Below are positions 24,252-31,923 of a DNA stretch of 64,000 bases, piece by piece; the first letter of the stretch is position 1; each line of letters begins with the position of its first letter. The stretch is from CAVTRI01 sp963737075 (lineage in GTDB: Bacteria; Actinomycetota; Acidimicrobiia; Acidimicrobiales; Palsa-688), in contig CAVTRI010000001.1 of NCBI GenBank assembly GCA_963737075.1, positions 1,302,001 through 1,366,000 of the forward strand, given 5' to 3'. The position numbers were made by a program, and so were the translations under genes. The notes beneath the pieces were generated by a model that was not told the origin of the DNA, searched no databases, and saw only the letters and a list, made by a program, of their open reading frames with translations.

Positions 24252-25022
24252 TTAGACCAGCTCCGGGGTGCGCCGTGCCCGCTGAGTCACCCTTGGCTCG
24301 GAGTGGCGCACCGTCAGCCAGCCAAACCACCGCCACAGTACGACCAGCCACCAGCCGGGGTCGATCTCGCCGCGATGCATGGCCAGTCGAGCCGACGTCG
24401 GGGCGGCGTGATGGTTGGAGTGCAGACCCTCGCCGGCGGCCAGCCATGCCAGCCATTGGGTGTTGGCAGCCAGGCCCTCGAACGGCCGCTTCCCGAAGCG
24501 GTGCCCGACCGCGTTGACGGCGGAATTGAGCGCCAGGTACGTGACGACGTGGACACCTGCCGCGATCGCGACCAGGCGCCAATCACCCCAAAACACCAGG
24601 AACAGAAGCCCGATTCCTATACCCAGCCCGAGGAGCGCGTGGTCGAACAGCACCCGGTCCCAGCGGTCTGCAGGCAGGTCTTTCGCGTAACGAGCGACGG
24701 TCACACCGTCACGAGCCGCCCGACGGTAAAAGACCACATTGCCCACCTGGACGGCGGCGAAACCCTCGAGTGCCGGGGAGTGCGGGTCGCCCGGCACGTC
24801 GGTGAACGCGTGATGCCGCCTGTGGACGCCGACCCATTGGCGGGGGCGGATGCCGGTGGTGATCCACAACACCATGCGGCATGCGAAGCGCAGGGGCGAC
24901 GACATGGTGATGGCCCGGTGAGCGAGCGTGCGGTGCAAGAACACGGTGGTCAGGAAGATGCCGATCTGGCAGACGACCAGACCCACGATCACCGCCAAGA
25001 GGTAGCCGGGCACGGCAGCCAC
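24252..25022 (-). CDS. Membrane fatty acid desaturase
   Basis: About 256 residues with the three histidine boxes of integral-membrane acyl desaturases: HRTLAH, HRRHH and HSNHH, the di-iron ligands. Long hydrophobic segments lie near the N-terminus (YLLAVIVGLVVCQIGIFL) and in the middle (LGIGIGLLFLVFW). It should introduce a double bond into acyl-CoA or lipid acyl chains. GTG 25022 is my choice; further upstream in-frame sequence runs into the divergent promoter. It is the first gene of the long minus-strand run. Confidence 0.9.
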   Translation of the reverse strand: MAAVPGYLLAVIVGLVVCQIGIFLTTVFLHRTLAHRAITMSSPLRFACRMVLWITTGIRPRQWVGVHRRHHAFTDVPGDPHSPALEGFAAVQVGNVVFYRRAARDGVTVARYAKDLPADRWDRVLFDHALLGLGIGIGLLFLVFWGDWRLVAIAAGVHVVTYLALNSAVNAVGHRFGKRPFEGLAANTQWLAWLAAGEGLHSNHHAAPTSARLAMHRGEIDPGWWLVVLWRWFGWLTVRHSEPRVTQRARRTPELV

Positions 25023-25136
25023 CGTACCTGCTTTACCACTTGGTAGAGGACGAACCTCCCGGTCCCGCCGCCGGTCTGGACGGGGGCACTGGCGTGTGCC
25101 ACTTCCCACGGGAGGCCCACCTCTACCCTAGGCGGC
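25023..25136. promoter_or_regulatory. Divergent promoter region with a small palindrome
   Basis: These 114 bp separate the desaturase (minus) and the D-Ala-D-Ala carboxypeptidase (plus). They contain TACCActTGGTA, two perfect 5-base arms around 2 bases (about 25034-25045), close to the desaturase start. This is a plausible repressor operator. I cannot name the regulator or place -10/-35 boxes with confidence. Confidence 0.4.
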
Positions 25137-26642
25137 GTGGTTGGAGCCGCCCGCTGGGGGACGTACGGAAAATGGCTGGTGGCGCTCACCGCCGCCGTGC
25201 TGTCGCTCAGTGTCGCTCCGACCGCGACCCATGCCCTTCCTGCGCCTTCGCTCCAGCCATCCGGCGCTTCGGGCACCATCCTGGGGACATCGGTCCTGTC
25301 GGTCCGCCGTGTCCCTGTCTGGGTGCAAACCATCGCAGCCGGCCAGCGTCTCGGCCCGCAGGTGCAGGCGGTCATGGCCAACCCCGCGCTTGCCGTGCCA
25401 GGGGCGGCTTCGTGCGCCGTGGTGACCCAAGGCGGCCGGGTCCTGTACGACGACGGGGGATCGCGCCCGGTCGCTCCCGCCTCCAACATGAAGATCCTCA
25501 CGGCGGTCGCCGCCCTCGACAAGCTGGGCCCGGCCTTCAGGTTCACGACGAGCGTGGAGGCCGACCATGCGCCCTCCGGCGGCGTGCTGACCGGCAACCT
25601 GTACCTCGTCGGCGGGGGGGACCCCCTGTTGCGGACTCCCAACTACGTGGCGACGCTCAACCCGCCCGAACCCCTCTACACCTCGCTCGTCCAGCTGGCC
25701 GCCCAGGTGAAGGCGGCAGGCATCTCGCGCATCACCGGCTCGGTGGTGGGCGACGAAGCTCGTTATGACGGCCAGCGAGCGGTACCGGGCTGGAAGCCCG
25801 CGTATGTCGCTGAAGGAGATGTAGGTCCGCTAAGCGCCCTGGACGTCGACGACGGCTTCCTGGCCGCGCTGCAGGCGGTGCCACCGCCGGCGCCCCCTCC
25901 TGGGCGGCCGCCACCAGCTCCTGTCCCCGCGCCGACCTCGCCCCCGGTCACCGCGGCGCAGGGGTTCACCGATCTGCTCAAGGCCGAAGGCGTGCAGGTG
26001 ACCGGGCCGGCCACCGCCGGTACGACGCCACCGGGCGCCGTAGGGGTGACATCGATCCGGTCGGCGCCGCTGGCTCAGGTGCTGGAGGCCATCCTCACGG
26101 TCAGCGACGACACCGGGTCAGAGCTGGTCACCAAGGAGCTGGGCCGCGACTTCAGCGGTGCCGGCACTACCGCCGCCGGCACCGCGGTCATCCGGGCCGA
26201 CCTCGCCGCCGACGGGTTCGACGTCAGCCAGCTGGTCAATCTGGACGGGTCGGGGCTGGATCGCAGCGACCGGGTGAGCTGCGCGTTGATGGTGTCGGTG
26301 CTGCAGCACGAGGGCGTGAGCAGCGCGGTCTGGCAGGGCCTACCGGTCGCAGCCCAGACGGGGACCCTCGCTCACCGGATGGAGGGAACCCTCGCCGCCG
26401 GTCGGGTCCGGGCCAAGACCGGAACGCTCGACGACGTCAGCGCTCTCAGCGGCTTTGTCATGCCGGCGCCGACAACAACGGGCGCGTTGGCGCAGCCGCT
26501 CGTGTTCGCGCAGATCATGAACGGCGTCCCGCTGGCGACGGGTGTGGCCATCGGCAACCAGATGGCGGAGACCCTCGCCCGCTACCCGTCGCCGCCGGCG
26601 GCCGCGCTGGTCGTTCCGCGCCCAGTCGGGTCGACCTGGTGA
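25137..26642 (+). CDS. dacB: D-alanyl-D-alanine carboxypeptidase (PBP4/DacB type)
   Basis: A 501-residue serine-type carboxypeptidase/endopeptidase of the peptidase S13 family. A signal peptide or anchor is seen at residues 12-33 (WLVALTAAVLSLSVAP). The SxxK motif is in PASNMKIL and the KTG motif in RAKTGTLDDVSALSG. The second motif reads SDD in VSDDTGSELV where SDN is usual. A Pro-rich insert (about residues 245-265) separates parts of the protein. It trims peptidoglycan stem peptides outside the membrane. Its end overlaps the LON-domain gene as GTGA. Confidence 0.88.
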   Translation: MVGAARWGTYGKWLVALTAAVLSLSVAPTATHALPAPSLQPSGASGTILGTSVLSVRRVPVWVQTIAAGQRLGPQVQAVMANPALAVPGAASCAVVTQGGRVLYDDGGSRPVAPASNMKILTAVAALDKLGPAFRFTTSVEADHAPSGGVLTGNLYLVGGGDPLLRTPNYVATLNPPEPLYTSLVQLAAQVKAAGISRITGSVVGDEARYDGQRAVPGWKPAYVAEGDVGPLSALDVDDGFLAALQAVPPPAPPPGRPPPAPVPAPTSPPVTAAQGFTDLLKAEGVQVTGPATAGTTPPGAVGVTSIRSAPLAQVLEAILTVSDDTGSELVTKELGRDFSGAGTTAAGTAVIRADLAADGFDVSQLVNLDGSGLDRSDRVSCALMVSVLQHEGVSSAVWQGLPVAAQTGTLAHRMEGTLAAGRVRAKTGTLDDVSALSGFVMPAPTTTGALAQPLVFAQIMNGVPLATGVAIGNQMAETLARYPSPPAAALVVPRPVGSTW

Positions 26643-27307
26643 GTGCTGTCGGCCGCCACCCGCCGAACGACGGGCATGAGCCTCTCGTCCTGCCGGTGTT
26701 CCCGCTCGGCAACGTCGTGCTGCCCGGCGCCGCCGTGCCGCTGCACGTGTTCGAGCCCCGCTATCGCCAGTTGATGGCCGACCTCACCGAGGGCCGGGTC
26801 GATCCCCCGCGCTTCGGAATCGTGCTTGTCCTCCGCGGGTCCGAGGTCGGCGGAGGGGAGGAGCGGGCCGGCCTGGGCACCGTGGTCGGCCTGATCCGGC
26901 ACGCCCAGCTGCCCGACGGGCGATGGCTGCTGGTGGCCGGAGGAGTGGAGCGGTTTCGTGTTCAGCGTTGGCTGCCGGACGACCCGTACCCCGAGGCTGA
27001 GGTGCAGATCCTCCCCACCGATGCGTGGGATGCTGCAGACGACGACGCCCTCGAGGAGGCGGCTCGACAGGTGCGCCGGGCCCGGGCGTTGGCGGTCGAG
27101 CTCGGCATGCTGACGGGGGGCGATGACGCCGTCCCCGTCGAAGACCCGGTGGCCGCGTTGTGGCAGCTCGCGGCGCTCGCCCCCCTCGGCAGTTACGACC
27201 GGCAGGCAGTGCTCGAAGCGGGGCCGCCCGGCGCGCGTGCCCGCCTGCTGGCGCGGCTGGCAGCCGAGGCCGCCGAAACGCTTGCATTCCGCCTGGGCGG
27301 CGCATAA
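26639..27307 (+). CDS. LON substrate-binding-domain protein
   Basis: A 222-residue protein with a LON N-terminal domain only: LPVFPLGNVVLPGAAVPLHVFEPRY, then FGIVLVLRG, LGTVVGLIRH and GVERFRVQRW. No ATPase or protease domain follows. Such stand-alone LON-domain proteins are common in actinobacteria; their role is not settled. GTG 26639 overlaps the dacB stop. Confidence 0.85.
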   Translation: MSAVGRHPPNDGHEPLVLPVFPLGNVVLPGAAVPLHVFEPRYRQLMADLTEGRVDPPRFGIVLVLRGSEVGGGEERAGLGTVVGLIRHAQLPDGRWLLVAGGVERFRVQRWLPDDPYPEAEVQILPTDAWDAADDDALEEAARQVRRARALAVELGMLTGGDDAVPVEDPVAALWQLAALAPLGSYDRQAVLEAGPPGARARLLARLAAEAAETLAFRLGGA

Positions 27308-27336
27308 GGATCGACCGACCCGGACTCGGGAGGATC

Positions 27337-27756
27337 GTGACCGACACCGCTGCTGCACCTCCATCGCCCACCAGCCGAAGCGTCGTCACCCAGACCAAGG
27401 ACTCGGTCGCCGAGGTCCGCCACGACGCGGCCTCCGTGCAAGAGACCGCCACCGAGCTCAGCGCGATGGTGATCGCCTACGCCAGGCAAGAGACGCTCGA
27501 CCCGATCAAGCAGCTCGGGCGGTATGTGCTCTACGGCGTGATCGGGGCGGTCCTCGTCGCGGTCGGCGGGTTTTTCCTGGCCCTGGCCCTGGTGCGGGCC
27601 CTCGAGACGGAGGTGGCGCCGCATCTTTCGGGTGACTGGTCGTGGGTGCCCTATGTCGCGGGCGTGATCCTCGCGGCGGCAGGGGCAGTGCTCGCCGTCA
27701 CCCGCATCGGCAAGGGCTTGAAAACGACGTCAAACGGAAAGGACAGAAGGCCATGA
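27337..27756 (+). CDS. Small membrane protein (actinobacterial holin-X/DUF1469-like)
   Basis: 139 residues. A polar N-terminal ~55 residues (DSVAEVRHDAASVQETATEL) precede two membrane helices, YVLYGVIGAVLVAVGGFFLA and VPYVAGVILAAAGAVLAV. This is the layout of the phage_holin_3_6-like putative superfamily III holins found in actinobacteria, here probably a host envelope protein. GTG 27337 follows GGGAGGA. It overlaps the next gene by 4 bases. Confidence 0.6.
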   Translation: MTDTAAAPPSPTSRSVVTQTKDSVAEVRHDAASVQETATELSAMVIAYARQETLDPIKQLGRYVLYGVIGAVLVAVGGFFLALALVRALETEVAPHLSGDWSWVPYVAGVILAAAGAVLAVTRIGKGLKTTSNGKDRRP

Positions 27757-28013
27757 GCCTGTCGCTGCGGTCCCTGACGTCGCCGGAAAAGCCGGTCGTC
27801 GGCACTGGCCCCGGCGGCCGGGTCGAGATCGGCGACATCCGGGCCAAGCTCGAACAGCTCCGCGGAGACGTCGACGAGACGACGACCGCGGCCAAGCCGA
27901 TCGCCACCTATGCCGCGGTAGCGGGTGTGGTCCTCGTCGTCGTGGCCGCTTTTGTGCTCGGGCGCAAGCGCGGCCGACGGTCGTCGACGTGGGTAGAGAT
28001 CCGGCGCCAATGA
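27753..28013 (+). CDS. Small single-span membrane protein
   Basis: 86 residues, start MSLSLRSLTSPEKP. Polar, partly helical (DIRAKLEQLRGDVDETT), then one membrane helix (YAAVAGVVLVVVAAFVLG) and a basic tail (RKRGRRSS). It overlaps the preceding holin-like gene as ATGA and is probably co-expressed. It may pair with its neighbours in the envelope. Family not recognised. Confidence 0.6.
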   Translation: MSLSLRSLTSPEKPVVGTGPGGRVEIGDIRAKLEQLRGDVDETTTAAKPIATYAAVAGVVLVVVAAFVLGRKRGRRSSTWVEIRRQ

Positions 28014-28026
28014 CGGTGGAGCCCTC

Positions 28027-28242
28027 GTGAGCGCCGTGTGGCTGTGGCTCATCCGGCAGGGGCTCCGCCGGGGGTGGCAGCGGGGCCTCGTCGACGGGAA
28101 CCGGGCCTGGGTGATCGTTGGGGGTGCGGCGTTGCTAGGCCACCTGCTGCACCGCTACGGGGGCCGGAAGACCGACGTGATCGTGATTGACGAGCTGCCG
28201 GCCGGCGAGACCTGGCGGATCGCGGACGAGCCGCCGTCCTGA
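28027..28242 (+). CDS. Small hypothetical protein
   Basis: 71 residues starting VSAVWLWLIRQGLRRGWQRG at GTG 28027, with a weakly hydrophobic segment (AWVIVGGAALLGHLL). It follows the single-span membrane protein by 13 bp and probably belongs to the same unit. No family recognised. Confidence 0.5.
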   Translation: MSAVWLWLIRQGLRRGWQRGLVDGNRAWVIVGGAALLGHLLHRYGGRKTDVIVIDELPAGETWRIADEPPS

Positions 28243-28311
28243 GCGCAGGGCGATCACCGCGCGACGGGCTCTGCTTTCCCTGAACGGTCGCGCCGTGAGC
28301 ACAATGGGCGG

Positions 28312-28512
28312 GTGAGGGTCCTACTTCGCAATCCCCGGCGGCAGCTGGATGTACCCGGCCCGATCGGAGTGCGCGCCCTGCTCGACCGCCTGGAGCTCAA
28401 CCGGGAGTCGGTGCTGGTCATCGTCGACGGGACCCTGGTCACCGGGGATACCACCCTCGGCGACGCGGCGTCGGTCGAGATCCGTCCCGTGATCTCGGGG
28501 GGCGCGGCGTGA
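28312..28512 (+). CDS. ThiS/MoaD-like sulfur-carrier protein (TtuB-like)
   Basis: A 66-residue ubiquitin-fold protein (LLRNPRRQLDVPGPIGVRAL, VLVIVDGTLVTGDTTLGD) ending ISGGAA. Sulfur carriers of this type work through a C-terminal Gly-Gly that is adenylated and thiocarboxylated. Here two Ala follow the Gly pair, so a trimming step may be needed, or the protein acts differently. The stop overlaps the TtuA-like gene as GTGA, so it is most likely that enzyme's sulfur donor for tRNA thiolation. Confidence 0.75.
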   Translation: MRVLLRNPRRQLDVPGPIGVRALLDRLELNRESVLVIVDGTLVTGDTTLGDAASVEIRPVISGGAA

Positions 28513-29438
28513 AGTGCCGGGTCTGCCGGGCGCCGGCCATCATCGAGGTGCGCCGCCACAACGCCGGGTTCTGCGCCGGATGCTTTGTCCGCCACTGTTC
28601 GGAGCAGACGGCCCGCGCCATCGAACGCTGGGACATGATCCGTCCCGGCGAGAGGGTGCTCGTCGCCGTGTCGGGTGGCAAGGACTCCCTTGCCCTCTGG
28701 GACCTGCTCCTCGAGCGGGGAATCGACGCCGACGGCCTGTACCTCGGCCTGGGTATCGGCGACTACAGCGACGAGTCCGGCGACTACGCCCGCCGGTACG
28801 CGGCCGACAGGGGCGCCCGGCTGATCGAGGTCGACTTGCCGCAGACCTTCGGGTTCGACATCCCGTCCGGCTCGCGCGCGGCGCACCGCGTGCCGTGCTC
28901 GGCCTGCGGTCTGTCCAAGCGGCACCTGTTCAACCAGGCGGCGGTGGACGGCGGGTATGACGTGGTGGCCACCGGGCACAACCTCGACGACGAGGCCGCA
29001 GTGCTCTTCGGCAACGTGCTGCGCTGGGATCTGGCGTACCTGGCGCGGCAGCTCCCGGTCCTGCCCGGCGAGCACGGCTTCGTCCGCAAGGTCAAACCGT
29101 TGGTGCGGCTCGGTGAACGCGAGACCGCTGCGTACTGTGTCGTGCGCGGGATCGACTACATCGTCGAAGAGTGCCCGATGGCCGCGGGGAACAAGCACCT
29201 CGGCTACAAGGGCGCCCTCAACCAGATCGAGGTGGCCTCGCCGGGGTCGAAGGCCGCGTTCTACTTCGGGTTCTTGGAGCGGATGGCGCCGATGGTCGCG
29301 AATGCCGCGCGGGCCGAGCAGGAGGGGCTGCACCCGTCCGCGCGCTGCGGTTCGCCGACCGTCGCCGAGGTGTGCGCGTTCTGCTCGCTGGTCGAGCGGG
29401 CACGGCCGGGTGCCATCCCGGGCGGTAACCGGCCATGA
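28509..29438 (+). CDS. ttuA: TtuA/TtcA-family tRNA 2-thiolation enzyme
   Basis: A 309-residue protein. N-terminal zinc finger (CRVC and CAGC), PP-loop ATPase motif AVSGGKDS, a CxxC in VPCSACG and a third Cys in EECPMAAGNK, which would hold the Fe-S cluster, then a C-terminal zinc site (ARCGS and CAFC). This is the TtuA/NcsA arrangement, which adenylates tRNA uridine and inserts sulfur (2-thiouridine at position 54 in Thermus TtuA). The adjacent ThiS-like protein and TrmI, which methylates A58 in the same T-loop, support a tRNA role. The target position is inferred. Confidence 0.85.
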   Translation: MKCRVCRAPAIIEVRRHNAGFCAGCFVRHCSEQTARAIERWDMIRPGERVLVAVSGGKDSLALWDLLLERGIDADGLYLGLGIGDYSDESGDYARRYAADRGARLIEVDLPQTFGFDIPSGSRAAHRVPCSACGLSKRHLFNQAAVDGGYDVVATGHNLDDEAAVLFGNVLRWDLAYLARQLPVLPGEHGFVRKVKPLVRLGERETAAYCVVRGIDYIVEECPMAAGNKHLGYKGALNQIEVASPGSKAAFYFGFLERMAPMVANAARAEQEGLHPSARCGSPTVAEVCAFCSLVERARPGAIPGGNRP

Positions 29439-30235
29439 GCAGCCGACCGTTCGAAGCCGGGGAACGCATCCTGCTCTTCGACGCCAAGGGGCGCCGGTAC
29501 CTGGTCACCCTCGCCGAGGGCGGTGAGTTCCACACCCATGCCGGGCCGGTTTCCCACGATGACCTGCTCGGCAAACAGGAGGGGACGCTGGTGCGGTCGA
29601 GCCGGGGTGCTCGGTATACCGCGGTCCGCCCCACCCTCGCTGAGGTCGTGCTGAAGATGCCTCGAGGCGCGCAGGTCATCTATCCGAAGGACCTGGGGCC
29701 GCTGCTGATCCTGGCCGACATCTTTCCCGGCGCCCGGGTCCTCGAGTCCGGTCTGGGGTCCGGGGCTTTGTCGATGGCCCTGCTGCGGGCCGGCGCCGAG
29801 ATCGTCGGTTACGAGGTGCGAGCAGACTTCGCGCAGAGGGCCCGGGGCAACGTGGCAGGGTTCCTCGGCGCCGGCGTGCTGGACCGGTACCACGTGCGTG
29901 TGCAGGACGTGTACGACGGGATCGACGAGGCCGGCCTGGACCGGGTGGTGCTGGACCTGCCGGAGCCCTGGCGGGTTGTCAAGGCGGCAGAGTCCGCGCT
30001 CCGTCCCGGCGGCATCCTCGTGGCCTATCTGCCGACGATCGGTCAGGTGGCCACCCTGCGGGACGCGCTCGATCGGAGCGGGTTTGGGATGGCGGAGACG
30101 ATCGAGGTCCTCCAGCGCAGCTGGCACGTGGAGGGGCAGTCCGTGCGGCCCGACCACCGGATGGTTGCCCACACCGGGTTCCTGACGTCCGCCCGCCTGC
30201 TGACACCACCCGACACCGGCGCCGAAACGGTCTGA
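29435..30235 (+). CDS. trmI: tRNA (adenine-58-N1)-methyltransferase TrmI
   Basis: 266 residues: a small N-terminal barrel (PFEAGERILLFDAKGRRYLV) and a Rossmann methyltransferase domain with the SAM motif ARVLESGLGSGALSMALL, then VVLDLPEPW and LRPGGILVAYLPTIGQV. Matches TrmI (Rv2118c type) in length. It methylates N1 of A58 in the tRNA T-loop. Its ATGA overlap with ttuA makes a coherent tRNA modification unit. Confidence 0.93.
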   Translation: MSSRPFEAGERILLFDAKGRRYLVTLAEGGEFHTHAGPVSHDDLLGKQEGTLVRSSRGARYTAVRPTLAEVVLKMPRGAQVIYPKDLGPLLILADIFPGARVLESGLGSGALSMALLRAGAEIVGYEVRADFAQRARGNVAGFLGAGVLDRYHVRVQDVYDGIDEAGLDRVVLDLPEPWRVVKAAESALRPGGILVAYLPTIGQVATLRDALDRSGFGMAETIEVLQRSWHVEGQSVRPDHRMVAHTGFLTSARLLTPPDTGAETV

Positions 30236-30247
30236 AGGCGCGTTCGA

Positions 30248-31423
30248 ATGAGCATTTTGGACCTGATCGTGCTGCTGGCGGCCGTCGCCGCCGGCATCTG
30301 GGGCTACCAGTTCGGGTTCTTCACGGCGGTGCTGTCCGTCGGCGGGTTGTTCCTCGGCCTCTACGGGGCCGCGCGCCTCCTGCCACACGTGCTGACAGCG
30401 GCATCGCTGACTGCTTCCGGCGCGCGCACGGTCGCCGTGTTGACGCTCACGGCGGGAGCGGCCATCGGGTTCAGTCTTGGCCTCGCGATCGGTGGCCGCC
30501 TCCACCGCGTCTTGCCGCTCGGCGCCTTGCGGGAGGCCGACCGGGGCGCAGGGGTCGGCATCGCCGTCGTCGGCGTGCTTGTCGTGTTGTGGCTGCTGAT
30601 CCCTTCGCTGGCCGCGGCGCCCGGCTGGGCGGCCCGGGCAACGCACCGCTCGGCCGTGGCGCGCTGGGTCGCCGGGTCGCTCCCCAACCCGCCCAACGCG
30701 ATCGAGGTCCTCCGGCGGTTGTTCGGTGGCAACACGTCACCGCAGGTGTTCTCGGCGCTCCAGTCCGGTACCGCGGGTTCCCCCCCACCGGCGTCGGTCC
30801 CGCTCAGCCAGGCCTTGGTTTCCCAGGTGGCGAGCTCCACGGTGAAAGTAGAGGGCCAGGCCTGCAGCGAGATCATCGACGGGAGCGGGTTCACCGTGGC
30901 ACCTGACCTGGTCGTCACGAATGCCCACGTTGTGGCGGGGGAGAAACAGGGCGACACCTCGGTGCTGCTCCCTTCCGGAAGGCAGCTCGACGCGACGGTC
31001 GTGCTGTTCGATCCAGAACGGGACCTTGCCCTGCTGTCGGTGCCCGGCCTCGGAGAAGCGTCCCTGCCGGTCGGCACGGGGACCGTAGGGGCGTCAGGCG
31101 CGGTGTTCGGGCATCCCAACGGGGCCGACCAGCTGTCGGTGCAGCCGGCGACCATCGACCAGCAGATCAACGCCGTCGGCTTGGACCTCTACGACCAGCA
31201 CAGCACCCGGCGAAACGTGTTCGTGCTGGCCGCCGATCTGGCCCATGGCGACTCCGGCGCGCCGCTGATCAACACGTCAGGGTCGGTCGTGGGCGTGGTG
31301 TTCGCCGTCGCGGCCGAAGGCAATGGCACGGGCTACGCGCTGACCAGCGCCGAGCTCGGGGCCGACCTGGCGGCACCCCGCGTTTCATCAGGCGTGTCCA
31401 CCGGGCCGTGCCTCAGCGGCTAG
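30248..31423 (+). CDS. marP: MarP-type membrane serine protease
   Basis: 391 residues. The N-terminal ~150 residues hold about four membrane helices of the CvpA-like type (ILDLIVLLAAVAAGIWGYQ and others). A periplasmic chymotrypsin-like domain follows, with VTNAHVV (His), DPERDLALLSV (Asp) and HGDSGAPLI (Ser). This is the architecture of mycobacterial MarP, needed for acid and oxidative stress resistance. It starts 12 bp after trmI and ends at a hairpin. Confidence 0.9.
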   Translation: MSILDLIVLLAAVAAGIWGYQFGFFTAVLSVGGLFLGLYGAARLLPHVLTAASLTASGARTVAVLTLTAGAAIGFSLGLAIGGRLHRVLPLGALREADRGAGVGIAVVGVLVVLWLLIPSLAAAPGWAARATHRSAVARWVAGSLPNPPNAIEVLRRLFGGNTSPQVFSALQSGTAGSPPPASVPLSQALVSQVASSTVKVEGQACSEIIDGSGFTVAPDLVVTNAHVVAGEKQGDTSVLLPSGRQLDATVVLFDPERDLALLSVPGLGEASLPVGTGTVGASGAVFGHPNGADQLSVQPATIDQQINAVGLDLYDQHSTRRNVFVLAADLAHGDSGAPLINTSGSVVGVVFAVAAEGNGTGYALTSAELGADLAAPRVSSGVSTGPCLSG

Positions 31424-31441
31424 CGCCCAAGCAGGGCGCTA
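31421..31441. terminator. Hairpin between convergent marP and ferredoxin
   Basis: TAGCGCCC - AAGCA - GGGCGCTA is a perfect 8-bp stem with a 5-base loop. It overlaps the marP stop codon and ends 6 bp before the end of the oppositely oriented ferredoxin. A bidirectional terminator is the simplest reading, though there is no T tract. Its left half (CTAGCGCCCAAGCAG) nearly matches the end of the 3714-3820 palindromic element. Confidence 0.6.
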
Positions 31442-31446
31442 AGCGA

Positions 31447-31680
31447 TCACTCCTCGATGAAGATGCACTCCCCGGGGCACTCCTCGGCCGCCTCTTTGGT
31501 GGCATCCTCCATGCCGTCGGGGACGACGGCCAACCCTTCGTGGCCGCCGGGGTTGTCAAAGATCTTGTCACCTTCTTTGACGTAGGAGAGACCGTCGTCG
31601 AGCAGTGTGAACACGGCCGGCGCGATCTCCTCGCACAGCCCGTCGCCGGTGCAGAGATCCTGGTCAATCCAGACCTTCAT
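31447..31680 (-). CDS. Small single-cluster ferredoxin
   Basis: 77 residues, start MKVWIDQDLCTGDGLCEEIA, ending EECPGECIFIEE. The cysteine spacing (Cys-x5-Cys and a later CPxxC) fits small [3Fe-4S] or [4Fe-4S] ferredoxins that serve cytochrome P450 or similar oxygenases in actinobacteria. No P450 is in the window. ATG 31680 is preferred over an upstream in-frame start at 31698. Confidence 0.85.
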   Translation of the reverse strand: MKVWIDQDLCTGDGLCEEIAPAVFTLLDDGLSYVKEGDKIFDNPGGHEGLAVVPDGMEDATKEAAEECPGECIFIEE

Positions 31681-31923
31681 GGCGGTCCTTGCCCTCACTT
31701 ACGGTCGCTCGCGCCCACGACCAAATAACCGCGGGCTCTTCTCGACGGTACCGAGTATCCGTCGCCAAAGTCAATCATACCGGTACGAGGTTGCCCCCCG
31801 GTGCACAATCGGCCAGGTGGCCTGGCGGGCAGGGTGGCTGGATATCCGACCGGAATCGACTCCCACAAGGCCAGCGGGCCGGGTACGGTTGCCCCTCGAA
31901 GATCTTCGACGAGGTGATCAACC
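31681..31923. promoter_or_regulatory. Divergent intergenic region between ferredoxin and the proteasomal ATPase
   Basis: These 243 bp must hold the promoters for the ferredoxin (minus) and arc (plus). A ribosome-binding site GAGGTGA lies 6 bases before the arc GTG at 31924. I see no clear -10/-35 pair. Near the ferredoxin start, the minus strand carries GCGAGCGACCGTAAGTGAG, weakly like the 5' module of the two leader elements. Confidence 0.4.

Noticed and set aside
31681..31699. A third copy of the leader element before the ferredoxin (GCGAGCGACCGTAAGTGAG on the minus strand)
   Set aside because: Only the 5' module is loosely similar; there is no hairpin before the start codon and no collinear leader ORF.
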